From: Labyrinthula sp. Ha
Taxonomy: Eukaryota; Sar; Bigyra; Labyrinthulida; Labyrinthulaceae
Assembly (NCBI GenBank): GCA_015227615.1
Contig: JAALGZ010000004.1
Coordinates: 868,001 to 932,000, forward strand
Reading direction: 5' to 3'
Length of the DNA stretch: 64,000 bases
Below are positions 21,617 through 32,735 of this stretch, piece by piece. The first letter of the stretch is position 1. Each line of letters starts with the position of its first letter. Position numbers and translations under genes: made by a program. The notes beneath the pieces were generated by a model, which did not search any database, was not told the DNA's origin, and saw only the letters and a list, made by a program, of their open reading frames with translations.

Positions 21617-22971
21617 TGAATTATAGGGATAGGTCTTTTATACTTTAGAGTTTCATACGCCACTGAATTCTGATTGGTAAGATTTTTATGAAGCTTATAC
21701 TTTGCCTGGATTTTGAGTGCGCAGAAACCAAAATTTCATACTTTGCGAAAAATTTTAAGGTGCGGAATTGGAATGCGCCTAGAAAATTGAAGGGCACAAA
21801 TATTCAAAATTTGAATCGAAAGGATACAAAGGAAAACCCGAATTTGACAAAAATTCGCTAGGAAAAAAAAATCCTTACATAGGAAAAAGATAAAAAAAGT
21901 TAAACGAAAACAGAAAAAAATGAACTTAGACGGAAGTTGGACCTTAAAGACTTCTAGCTCTGCAGAAGAAATGTTGGAAACACTTAAAAACTATGTTGCA
22001 GGATGCTTTAGAACTAGAGAACAGTCTCCACACAACTTCATGCAGTCAGAAACAAAGAAAAAATTTGGAGTTGAAGAAGTTAGCTTACGAGGATGTAAAA
22101 TTGTTTGTACTAGTTCGGAGAACTACACATATTAAATTATCCTTAAGTTTGACTTAAAGAATAAAAGTTTACATCTTTGAGGTAATTGACTTAGAACACG
22201 TTGGACATGACTTTAGAAAGATCTCAACAGTGAAGAAGTACTTAACTAACTTTAGAGAAGCTGGATTAAAATGATTACATACATTTCGTACAGTTTAAGC
22301 TTTAATGACTGCAGCAGAATTATCTTTTTACAAAATATTTTCAGGAATTATGTATGGAATCAACTTTGAACGTCAAATCACCAGCAGAAGGAAAACGAAT
22401 ATATAATGATGGGGTTGAAAAGAATCAATCGCGTCTGAACTTGGGATCAAAAAAGGTTAACAAGTAAATAAAACATGTTTTTCCTTGAACTCTTGACTTT
22501 AACTTTATCCATATATGTTCTTTTTCCAAACACTTACCCTAAACCCCATCCCTTTTAAAAGTAAAATTTAATTGAGCAAACATTTAGGAAATGATATACC
22601 TCTTCATTAGTTTTCCCTTTTCAATTAAACTTCCGTACTTTTTCTGTTTCTTTAATTTGAAACAAATTCTCTGCTTTAACCTTGCGTAACAGACATCCAA
22701 CCTCAAAATCTTTAAATAACGTAAAAAAAAATAAAATTTTTATTTAAGTACATGCAAGAGTGAAGATACATTAACTTGATCAAGTTTTCACTGTCATTCC
22801 AGCTTTTCTTGTGCCTGAACATCGTGTTTTCACAATCTTGATACAGTTTTCCTATTTTGTTGGTTTGATTGAGCTTATTTTCAATTTTGATTTTGGGGAA
22901 TTTCCAATTCCGCCAACCAGACAAAGTACGTGAAAAACACTGGCGTGTATAAACCATACCCCTGAATAATG
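21617..22971 (+). mobile_element. Internally deleted MULE derivative (same family as the 10-12.9 kb copy)
   Basis: The element at 21626-22962 begins GGGATAGG and ends CATACCCC. It matches the larger copy along its left part (shared GATTTTTATGAAG, GTGCGCAGAAACCAAAATTT and the segment LDGSWTLKTSSSAEEMLETL) and along its right part (GGGGTTGAAAA, AATCGCGTCTGAAC, TGAACTCTTGACTT). The central 1.5 kb, where the larger copy has the transposase core, is missing. Flanks TGAATTATA (21617-21625) and TGAATAATG (22963-22971) match at 7 of 9 positions and are a plausible decayed target duplication. A 71-codon frame at 21920-22135 is all that remains of the coding sequence. It must have moved, if at all, using transposase from elsewhere. 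Confidence 0.82.
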
Positions 22972-25900
22972 AGGGAGCTTATCATCTGTGGTAATTCAAT
23001 ATTTCAAACTCTAAAAAGTGGGTTTCTTAATTCTGACCACAAAGAAAAATTAAAGATGGATAGAGCAAAATCTCTTCCTTCGCTAGGCGAGAGAAAGGTA
23101 GGGAGGTGTACATAACTCGTTACTTCCTATTCTTATCTAATATGTTTCATAGAAACGAGGTCTTATAAGTCTCCAATCTCAAATAAACTGTCGCCAAACT
23201 TTCGAGTGAGTATGGCCCCAGCAGCAGATTCTTGCTTAGCTTTGAGAACAATGTTTGATATTATAGCGAAATCTTACATACTTCATATAGTATTTTCAAT
23301 ATGTTTGAGTTTTTCCTGGTTTCTTTGTTGTGCTAAGTTGTTTGTCTACCAATTGACCAAGCAACATAAAGTGATTATACAAAAGATAATTAGGTTAATG
23401 AAGAAGATATTGAAGCCAGGTTCAGTAAGTTATGACTACTATTCTGTTACAAGTTTCTTTTCTAACAGATAAATTTAATCTGTTTAATATTGTTGTAATC
23501 ACTACAGAAAAATACTGCATTACCATTTGGTAATGGCATATGATGTGTCCTCTTTAATCTGGCTGATGAAGAATAGTAATCAACAATTACCTTGTTTACT
23601 AACTGGATTGCCTCATGACACCTTGATTCTTTTTAGTTGAATTATTTTATGAAGTTAAGCACTTAATTGGTGCTAACGAGTAACGAGTGTCCTAAGGTCA
23701 GCCAATATTGTCCTGGGCTCCTTACTCTACCTATGCGTACTTAGACAAGCTTAATAAGGATCTGAATTTTTTTAGAAAATGTGTACTTGTCTTAGTTTGG
23801 TATTCAGCAATAGCTTGGCATTTTTTTAGATATTATATTCTATTTACATTATTACTGTACTCTGGAAAGAATCTCTTAAGTTATTGATTATGGTTATATC
23901 TCTTTAATCGTTGCCAAATCATTCTGCTCAGTTAACAAACTTTCTACGCGCTATATTTTGTAAACTACCAATAAAAATGTTACTAGATAATTAGAAAAGA
24001 TCCTCTAGACCTCTAAGTATATATATATTATAGATATTATACCCATTTGTCTTAAAGAAAGATCGAACGGAGTCTTTCTAAAGACTATTTCACTCACAAT
24101 CTATATTTGAGTTCAATCAAGGCTGATAGCTAAGAACAAGATAGCTCAACAGATTTTGCAACCAATAGGAATTATACCTATATTAGATCTTTCGCCATTT
24201 TTTTTTCTTAAGTAAAGATAGAACTTTATTTTTTTTGTTCAGCACAACTTTTACATAACAGCAAACTCGCGTACATGGGATAATTGTGACAAAATTTTAT
24301 ACCTTTTTGTAATGCTAGACTATTCTGAAGCAGCAAGCAATGTACAAGATAAGATGTGTGTATCCAGGACTCTTATATAGTAAATACCGGTAGTTGATTT
24401 TTCTTGATTTCATTGCAGCGAGTTAAGTCTACGAATTTTCCCAAAATACTCTTTTTGTAATCACATCAAGGGAACTGAGTTGGCGCTTCATTTTTCTTTA
24501 TAATGAAAAATTGAACACTAATTATTACACATATCGGTCTCTAAATATAAAACCTATAGAAAAGGGTGTCACCTGCTGTAACATTCAAAAAAAATGACAT
24601 TCATATTGCAGATGGAAAAGAATAATAGTTTATCGATAATAATATGCTATGTTTCTCGTTCGAAGATTTTTTTATAAGAGCACAACCATGTAGAATAAGT
24701 CTTGCTTCCAATCAATAGGTTACTTGCAATGCTTGTAATAAAGTTCATATTCATATGATAATCTGTTGAGTAAAACAACAGGTGCTACTTTTTCAGGATA
24801 GGTTTTAATCATATAAAGGGCCAAACTATTTGTAAATTTATTCGAAATAATTTCTTGGTACTTTGACAATGAACATGAATGTTTCTCCCTTGATTTCAAA
24901 ATATGATTATTTGCGTAGAATACCTGATGCTGTTTGGATTATAAAGGGACCACTTTTGTGGCTTCAATAGACGAAAATACGAAAAGTACGATAACAAATA
25001 GTTTTGTGGAAGTATCAGCCCCATTCTTTAAGTTTCTATATCTTTTATTATCCATTTCATGAATGAAATAGGATGTATCTACCCAAATTTTTCAGAATTT
25101 ATATTCTATAGATAAAACTCAATGAGAATAACTTCCTTAGCTGTTTTGATTCACAGGATGTCACTTTATTAACGAGGAGAGCCTAATAGATAGAAAATAT
25201 GATGCCAGGAGTGTAATAATTGTATATTGGGTGGTGTTGTAAATAATTCATCAGGATTTTAAAAACAATTTACATCAGCCATAATTGCCGCCTATGTGAA
25301 GATATCCAACCAATGTCCAATAGAATTAAATAAAATCTTTAATAAAGAGTACCAATCTTGATTTGGGTTTAGGTTCAAAGAAAAAGAGTTTCACCTGAGA
25401 TGGGGTAACATTTTTCAAAAATAACGAGTGATTCAGAGTTCGTGTAAGCTCGCTGTCTCTTCTATTCTTTCTCCAGAATTTCTCAGAAAAGCTGTGCTCT
25501 CAAACTGAAGCATAAAGTATTAGTAGAATACTTATTAACATTGCCATATTTACGTTAATTGCTTAAAGAACAAAGGTGAATTTGTATTTCTTAATGGAAT
25601 CGCGTTAAGTATGAGTGCCGATCTTAGGAATTTGAATCTGTTTAGTTTCACAATATTGTAAGAGAAATACCAGCTGAATTTATTACAATTAATAAATATT
25701 CCAAAATTAAGATATAAAATATATTTCTCTCTATTTGTTGGTAGGAATCAATATTATAATATTTTCATCATGATAGTTTTGGGTAGCTTCATTCCTTTAT
25801 CAGTACACAAATAAAAACAAGTTTTATTAAACCTGGCACACTTTATTACTGCCTGGTACTATGGAGTTTTCTAGGTAAATTGAAAAGTTTTATACATTTG

Positions 25901-26200
25901 TTTGCACCCCAGGAAAAATATTTAATTTATATTTATTCAAAAAGTGCTATGGGCCCGCAATATTAAACTCCGAATTAAAATAACAGCATGATTCTAGACT
26001 AGGCGTATATTGCCTGAAGAACTGACAAATATAAACACAAATTAAACTTGCGAAAGTAGTAAATAAAAGTTTTTCTCTATTTTCTTAAGAGAAAAATATA
26101 TTCTAGTTTCAGGTTAGAGAGATCCCAGTAAATGAAATAACTTTCAAGGTGAGGCTAGTCAATATGTGAGGGGTATTGCTATAATAGTATTAGTCAGAGA
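22972..26200. other. Gene-poor AT-rich region
   Basis: More than 3 kb without a supported gene apart from one doubtful small membrane ORF at 23212-23472. The DNA is dominated by short A/T runs. Nothing resembling tRNA, rRNA or a bounded transposon was seen. Confidence 0.5.
23212..23472 (+). CDS. Possible small membrane protein ORF
   Basis: 86 codons from the ATG at 23212. Residues near 22-45 form one hydrophobic helix (YILHIVFSICLSFSWFLCC), followed by a basic, Lys-rich stretch. No family is recognised. It could be an exon of a larger gene, because a GTAAGT string lies close to its end, but no spliced model could be made to work. AT-rich DNA often yields hydrophobic frames by chance. Confidence 0.25.
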   Translation: MAPAADSCLALRTMFDIIAKSYILHIVFSICLSFSWFLCCAKLFVYQLTKQHKVIIQKIIRLMKKILKPGSVSYDYYSVTSFFSNR

Positions 26201-26697
26201 ACTCCAACTAGGGGTGGGATTTTATAAAATATATAAATAATTATTTGATAATCATTTTGATTCTAATTATCATCACAAGAATTGGGTTTTTGATTCTTAT
26301 CAAATGATTCTGGCGTGGTTCTGATAATCAATTGATTATCAAAAAAAAGATGGGGCATGGGGCACTGTTCTATATTTCAGGAATTTTTTTACTTATTTTC
26401 TGTACCATATGAAATTCTTTAAAAACTGGCGAGATGACACGGGAATAATTGAATATTATGATGTTGTACGGGCATTCGGTTAGTTTTTTAAAACTTTGCG
26501 TATGGTGCAAAAATGCAAAAGTATCTTTAGATATTTAGCGCAGAGCCTTGTGACGCTACATTGTAATGATATTCAATTGATTATCAATAATCAATCAAAA
26601 TGTTTTGGAAATTGACAGAGTTAATCAATAAGAAAAATATACGCAATTTTCTTATTTACAAATTATCAACAAATCAAATCACACACCTAACTCTAAA
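26201..26697. mobile_element. hAT-type MITE, copy 1
   Basis: The element at 26209-26689 starts TAGGGGTGGGATTTTATAAA and ends CACACACCTA (reverse complement TAGGTGTGTGATTTGAT). Flanks ACTCCAAC and ACTCTAAA agree at 6 of 8 positions, consistent with a decayed 8-bp target duplication. The subterminal regions are full of GATAATCAATTGATTATC-type palindromic units, as in the better-preserved copy at 35.7 kb. It has no coding capacity. Confidence 0.7.
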
Positions 26698-28855
26698 ATG
26701 TGGCATTGTTACTACAAAGTACCTATTAAAGTTTTAAATCGTCTACAGAAGTTTTCAGCAGTAGCGCATCGGTAAGTTGATATATATCCTCATTGACAAC
26801 CTTCTTCAACCTTAAGCCCACCTGAATTCTCTTCCCTTCTACTTCAAAATGAAGTTTCCTTGATATTTACTATGTCGCTTAGTTTCTTGTTGTTTATATT
26901 TTTAGCAACCGTATTTTTGGGCCTTGGGTACCTCGATGTATATATCTATACTGATCTGTCATGGGTAGCCAATGGCGAAAGAAAATGAAACACTAATCAA
27001 AACTTAAACTATAACTTAGGTGCACAACTTTAACCAACTCAAAGTTATGTCGGGAAGTAAAATCTTAAAGACCCATAGACTCAACCTAAAATATTTGCTT
27101 AGTTTAAAATAAAAATTATTAAAGTTCACAGTGTTTCACTAGAGGTTAAATTTAAGTTTAGATATAGATTTCATAATTCAATAGTGTTTAAGGCTTACTT
27201 AAAGCATGTTTATAGATTTCTCAAGGTATTCAGATCACTATTCTATGAATGGAATATAGAAGATGATGAAAGTCTTTTTATATATTTCTATTATTGTTAA
27301 GGGTATGTTTTACTGAAGAAAGATATCACACTGACTAGAAGTAAGCTACAAAACATTTTCCCTAACCTAAGGTAAGAACAAAATAGATTCTTAAATACTG
27401 TGCTTTGTCTACTTAATGATATAAATAGTTTCCAAAATAATAAGCAACCCTTTAATTTTGGTAACAAAGAAGTTCTTTAGAAGTACTATAACTGGTATTT
27501 ATCTTAATAATTGAAGTAAGGAAGGGTTTAGTTACAAGAACAAAATACAGAACACAACCATTCATTTTACTTTCCACTGCTCTCCTTCCCATTTCGCAAC
27601 TGTGATCTACATAACTCCATATATGTTTCTACAACCATTACAACATAAAAGATTGTTCGCAGTAAGCTTACAGAATTTTAGTTTTAAAGTTCTGAACTAT
27701 AAGCTTATGTATCAGTTGTTGCTGCTACTTACGGACGTTGCGCTGTTCCATATAGAAGAGAATTGAGCACATAAATTATATAAAGGATTTCGTAATAGCC
27801 ATTTAAACATTGCTAGCACAATATGGAAGTAACCAAAAATAACTGAAGAGTAATCTTTACTAAAGAGAATTTAAATTTTAACGCAAGTTTTATAATACCT
27901 TACCTATATATGACCAATCTAATCTTTCAGACGGCCTTGGATGGTAGGTTTAGCAAAGGGGCTAAATACTTCAATGCTTCTATTACTGTTCTTTACAGCT
28001 AGGAATGTTGTTCTACGAAAAAAATATTAAAACCCGAATAAAGGTATTTAAAATTGTGAGTGTTGTCTTTAATTTTTCTATTTTAATTTTTCGTAAGAGA
28101 TAATTATGAAGTACTAACATCTAACCCAACTTTGTCTTCGATTACGGAGATGTTTCATTTCTTTTCAATGACCAACACTTTTCATTTCGCTTACAACTTT
28201 TAAAAAAACTCGGCAAAATGGACCATTTCGCTGGTTAATAATTTCGGATAAACCACGACACAGGTAGTTCTATGGGAACCGGATGGTTTTAAGGCATATG
28301 CTGCATAACCAGAAGATAGACAGAGAAGTTTAGATGATGCATTGATGATATACTTATCCTCCAATATAGATTGAAGATTTAAGATATAACTACTTGCTTG
28401 GTCGGCTTCCTGACGTTAAAAATATTTTGAACATTTCTTGGTACCTAAATCAGTAGGCAAGACCAAATGACCAGAGCTAAAAATGGTATTCTTAACAATA
28501 CCGATCTCTCACTCAAGTTACCTGCAAAACACTCAAGACCGGAGGGAAACATCATCCTATTATGAAACCGGTCTCCATTCTACGAGTGAGTAATCTACTC
28601 CAAAAGAACCAAGTACGTAACTATTCTTTAACGAACTCTCTTAAACACGTACCATGCAGCAGATATCTGTAAAGGTCTAAATGTACCTACCTGGAAGAAC
28701 TCATTATCTAGCATTGGGAAAAGTATTGTGAAAATTTAGTAAGAATATAGTTAAAGGAATGATTCTTACAGTATCTAACTCATCCTAACAAAGAAAATAA
28801 ATAGGCCTGGAGTCCTCTTCGCATCAAAAATACTCTTAGCAAAAGTACTACCGGA
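26698..28855. other. Gene-free AT-rich region
   Basis: No frame with coding features, no RNA gene and no bounded repeat was seen in these 2.1 kb downstream of the spliced 7TM gene. Confidence 0.5.
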
Positions 28856-29839
28856 TCAGAACTTTGCGCAAAAGAATTTGAAACAGGTAGGTTTGCTCAT
28901 CTTAGCTGCCTTAGTACCAATCACGTAGCATGCTGGTAAATATAACGTAACTGGAAAGACCATTGAGAAAGAGAAGAATATAAAGACCGCGTGGATTGCT
29001 CGTAGCCTTGGGATATAGAATATGATAAATGCCACAACACCCATAAACAAGCCCTTTCTATTCGAAGATTGATGTAGCAGAAACTGGTCTTTTAATTTTT
29101 TTAACCTTATTAAGTCCTCATCTTTCTTCGTTTTCTGAATAGATTCATCTAGGGTTCCGATAAAAAAACAATAACATTTTCACTGATGAATGCGAACAGA
29201 CCTGCAAGAGGCAAAGTTATTAAACCAGTTGAAATAATGTAAATGTCTAGTGCCATCTTAAGCTTCCAAAGGAACACTGAAACAAGCAACATACTTGTGC
29301 CAATATACAAAGGTGTCCACTTCAATGCTAAGGGAAGTAGCCGCTCTACCAAAGGAGGTATTTTGTGCATTTGTAGCAGAGAAAGAACAGCAGGAACAAA
29401 TTGAATTTGACTTAAGATCGCTGTTTGCAAGAAGAAAAATCGAGATAAAGCGTACACTTTTCCTTTAACACTGTGAAGATCTTCATCCAAGTGCATTCCA
29501 GATGCTATGTGTACAATACCAAGACTTAAACTCAAAATGCCAAGGCAGAGGAGTCTTGCACTAAGGTGGAAAACGATTTCTTCGCTAAGCAACGAAATGG
29601 AAGCAGCCCTAGCGCGTTTATTATTATTTTTCTTCCTTCGCCTTTGGATATATAAGGCACCTAATATAGAGATCATATTGAATAGCATAAAACCAAAAAA
29701 ACGAATATAAAATATATTGCATGAATCTCAAATTTGGATATTCGTGCAAAAGATTACTATTACAGTTTGTAGAGTTTATCGATCTTAGATAAGATAACTT
29801 ACAGTCTTCAAATTTCATATTCTTGTTTTCCGAAAACAT
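28856..29839 (-). CDS. Predicted seven-pass membrane protein, three exons
   Basis: The proposed model has exon 1 at 29839-29803, exon 2 at 29726-29184 and exon 3 at 29148-28856, giving 290 residues. The first intron (76 nt) has a GTAAGT donor; the second (35 nt) starts GTGAAA and ends CCTAG. Phases match at both junctions, and splicing joins three separate hydrophobic frames into one protein. Helices are seen around NIFYIRFFGFMLFNMISILG, then in LLCLGILSLSLGIVHIA, FFFLQTAILSQIQFVPAVL, YIGTSMLLVSVFLW, ISTGLITLPLAGLFAF, GVVAFIIFYI and VFIFFSFSMVFPVTLYL. A long charged loop separates helices five and six, as in GPCR-like receptors. No family motif is recognised. The central exon is sure to be coding; the splice sites are inferred. 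Confidence 0.6.
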
Positions 29840-30510
29840 TTTTTAAACAGTTAAAACTCAAAATTCCATGCTAGCAGGTACACGTCTCAAAAATTTGGTA
29901 ACGTAAGATAAATTATGTAACAGATGGACCAGCTTATTTTTTTTCTGACACAAGCACCAAGAATAGGGTGGGTTGGAAGAGGAACACATGATTGGTAAGG
30001 TAAGACTGGAGTTGCTCTCAACGTATTTATCTTCATATCCTTCTCAATGACCTAACTTTTGATAAACCATATAACACTCGTGTATCTAAAGAGATAGTTT
30101 CTATTTTCAGGTGTAATATTAATCAAGCTGCAAATGAAAGAGCCAATTTGAGAGGGGAAGTAAGTCAAAATCGTGACCCAACATCCCACACTTAGATTAG
30201 GGTCCCAGAGGAACTGTTTCTGCACATCATGAAAAGGATGTTGCCTCAGGAGAGAAGAAGAGAACATCGTAGGTCACCTTTTCACGCGGCCCAAGTTAAA
30301 CTTTTAGTAGGTGCTTCCAATCATTCATTGGAACATCTTTTATACAGCTTTCTAGCAAACCAACCAGCATTTATTCAGTTTTATTCAGGGACATGACAAG
30401 TTAAGGTTGTTTCTCTAGGCCAGTTTTTACTCTGTCAGCCTCAGGTTCTTGAAAATCATACCATAATCCAGGCCAAGATAAAAACTAAGTGCCATGTACT
30501 TGCTTTTAGT
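29840..30510. other. Intergenic gap
   Basis: 670 bp between the spliced 7TM gene and the 3' end of the FGGY kinase gene. It should contain the 7TM promoter. A 71-codon minus-strand frame at 30052-30267 has no supporting features. Confidence 0.4.
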
Positions 30511-31908
30511 TTATTCTTGCACGAGCAAGAACGCCCCTAGGGAAGTAATTTCAATCCCAGAGTCACTTGATAGTTCATGAATTTCTCCAAGCCGACTAAG
30601 GACAGTGGATAAGATTTCTTGCCATAATAGAGAGGAATTGTAGCTTCCACCATTGATATTGAATATAATTTTCCGGGCATTCAAGGTTTCCTGCAACAAA
30701 CCAACTATTTTCTTTAGCTCTAGGGCAACTGATTCAAACACAGCTCGCAAAATGAGCTCAGGCTTGGAATTTCCCAATGTTAATCCACTTAGAGAGAGTT
30801 TTGAGCTTGAGTTCCATTCTGGAGACCTCTCCCCATTCAAGTATGGCACCACGCGAATACCGGTCGACCCAAACTTTATACCTCGTGCCTTAAGTTCCAT
30901 CTCTTTTAAGTGTTCACTAGTACAACCCATGGTGAACAAATTTTTCCACCAATCATACAAGCTTCCAGCATCTGTAAGCGCTCCACCAATTAAGGCATCT
31001 TGTTCCGTCACTCTATATAGAAACAACCCTTTGCGCACTATTTGGTCAACCGAGATACCTAGTTGGTTGAGGTAAGAAACAGGTACAAGCGTTCTGGCAG
31101 CAGCAGATGTACCAATAGTCAAGCATAGATTTAAAACACCTGTTTCTATATCAAAAGTACCGTTGCCTCCAACATTCGCAGCGAACCCGTCACCAATACC
31201 GAGAAAGATTTTTGTTCCTTTCAGTAGAGGGAACTGCTCTGTCCACTGTTGCGAAAAGGAACAACCACTATCAACATCTGTACAAATCTTTGGGAATACT
31301 GATTCATGTAGTTCAAACTTTTGCAGCAAATCGCGGTTCCATTTAGGTTCTTGTTCACCGACATTCACCATTCCAGTCCAAGAACCCTCGCTTAAACTTA
31401 TAGAATTGAACTTCCAAATAGCTGACCACTTTCTTATTAGGTAGGAGGATATGGTCATCAACACTAACTTTTGTGATGTATCCAAGAATACCTGCTTCAA
31501 GTCTAGTAACTTTACAGGAAGAAACGACTCATGATCGTAGTACACACCAGTGTTAAAAATTGTATTCGAGCGAAACTTTGGCTTGCCGAAAAAGTTAAGC
31601 GCCTTATCAGAAACTTTAGAAGCATAGCTATGAAGCTTTGATACTACTTTCAAATTTTGTTCCTCTACTAAGAAGCAATTAGTTACAAAACCTGTGAAGG
31701 CAACTCCAGAAACCTTCTCACAACCTATACGACCTAGCTCAGTACAGACACCAACCAAGCAGTCTTCACATTTCGAAACAATAGATTCAACATCCCCAAA
31801 CCCGTTTGCATCAAATCTAAGTTCTGATCTTTTACATATCAACAAATTCTTATCTTTTATTGCTGAACAACGGATAGAAGAACTGCCAATATCAAAAACA
31901 AGATACAT
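30511..31908 (-). CDS. FGGY-family carbohydrate kinase
   Basis: A 465-residue ATP-dependent sugar kinase from the ATG at 31908; the longer frame opens at TTG and is rejected. The N-terminal phosphate loop MYLVFDIGSSSIRCSAI is the ASKHA-fold phosphate-1 motif. The second domain shows LCLTIGTSAAARTLVP (phosphate-2), GGALTDAGSLYDWW, VVPYLNGERSPEWN and the adenosine motif near INGGSYNSSLLWQEILSTVL, which corresponds to the family's second signature. The pattern is closest to gluconokinase/xylulokinase-like members, but which sugar is phosphorylated cannot be told. No organellar signal is visible, so it is likely cytosolic. Its start codon is 21 bp from that of the divergent PIG-P gene. Confidence 0.92.
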   Translation of the reverse strand: MYLVFDIGSSSIRCSAIKDKNLLICKRSELRFDANGFGDVESIVSKCEDCLVGVCTELGRIGCEKVSGVAFTGFVTNCFLVEEQNLKVVSKLHSYASKVSDKALNFFGKPKFRSNTIFNTGVYYDHESFLPVKLLDLKQVFLDTSQKLVLMTISSYLIRKWSAIWKFNSISLSEGSWTGMVNVGEQEPKWNRDLLQKFELHESVFPKICTDVDSGCSFSQQWTEQFPLLKGTKIFLGIGDGFAANVGGNGTFDIETGVLNLCLTIGTSAAARTLVPVSYLNQLGISVDQIVRKGLFLYRVTEQDALIGGALTDAGSLYDWWKNLFTMGCTSEHLKEMELKARGIKFGSTGIRVVPYLNGERSPEWNSSSKLSLSGLTLGNSKPELILRAVFESVALELKKIVGLLQETLNARKIIFNINGGSYNSSLLWQEILSTVLSRLGEIHELSSDSGIEITSLGAFLLVQE

Positions 31909-31929
31909 ATCTCCCAATATTGAATTACC

Positions 31930-32304
31930 ATGTTTAAAATGTCGAAATCAAAGGGATATTATGGAATAGTTGTTTGGTTAATCAGTGTGTTGTCTTATAT
32001 AAGCTACACCATTTGGCTTTTGGTACCGGATAGAATCTTACATGATACATTTGGCCTTAATTTTTTACCTTCAAAATACTGGGCACTTGTTCTTCCTATT
32101 TATCTTGTAATTTTAGCGGCAGCTGTTCCTATTCTCTACACTCTATATTGCTACTCTGACTATGAAGATACATATGAAGAGAATTATAAACTTTCAAAGA
32201 TTAAATCAGCGAAAACGATTGATCTCTTATCTGACACGCCCGAAATTTATGATATAAATCCTGCAAATGTAAAGTTACGGCTGCAAAAACAAAAACAAGA
32301 ATGA
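31930..32304 (+). CDS. PIGP: PIG-P subunit of GPI-GlcNAc transferase
   Basis: 124 residues from the first ATG, or 121 from the second at 31939. PIG-P is a small two-helix subunit of the ER complex that starts GPI-anchor synthesis by moving GlcNAc onto phosphatidylinositol. The family pattern is clear: YYGIVVWLISVLSYISYTIW (helix 1), a loop with the conserved FLPSKYWALVLPIYL running into helix 2, then a cytosolic tail with DTPEIYDI, matching the family's D-P..DI region. Length is typical. Only 21 bp separate it from the divergent FGGY kinase start, so their 5' leaders probably overlap. Confidence 0.93.
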   Translation: MFKMSKSKGYYGIVVWLISVLSYISYTIWLLVPDRILHDTFGLNFLPSKYWALVLPIYLVILAAAVPILYTLYCYSDYEDTYEENYKLSKIKSAKTIDLLSDTPEIYDINPANVKLRLQKQKQE

Positions 32305-32735
32305 CGTTATTTAAGCGAGGTGTTTCAAGAAAATCTCCGAGTCATGTGTAGCTTATATTGATTTCAAGAGTTTATTCTTCACAAATAGATATTTGTACAC
32401 AGTTTTCATTAGTGTATTTTTGAAACGATAAACTGAAGAAACATTTCAGCAAAGTATAACAGTTTTCAGCATAATAACGTCCGAATCTACGCTGAACGGC
32501 AGTGGCAAAAAATAATTTTTATTCTGGGTTAAAATTTTCTCGTTCAATTCTATGTGGCATAGTTTTCCTTGCTCAGTTGATTACAAGTATCTGTCACAAG
32601 AAACCTTTCTCAGAAATACTTATTTATATTTATTACTAATAATGCGAAAATAAACAAGAGTACTCAAGCAACCAAACAAAAAAACTAGTTTTGGGACTAT
32701 CTCCTAATCAAAGCAAAGAGAAACGAATGCAACAA
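32305..32735. other. Convergent intergenic gap
   Basis: 430 bp between the 3' ends of PIGP and the EGF+7TM gene. It must hold both transcription ends. Nothing else is recognisable. Confidence 0.4.

Noticed and set aside
23056-23212. Candidate upstream exon and GTAGGG intron joined to the small membrane ORF
   Set aside because: None of the available acceptor sites keeps the reading frame.
31909-31917. Upstream extension of the FGGY kinase from a TTG
   Set aside because: Eukaryotic start at TTG is unlikely, and the ATG at 31908 puts the conserved phosphate loop at the very N-terminus, as usual for the family.
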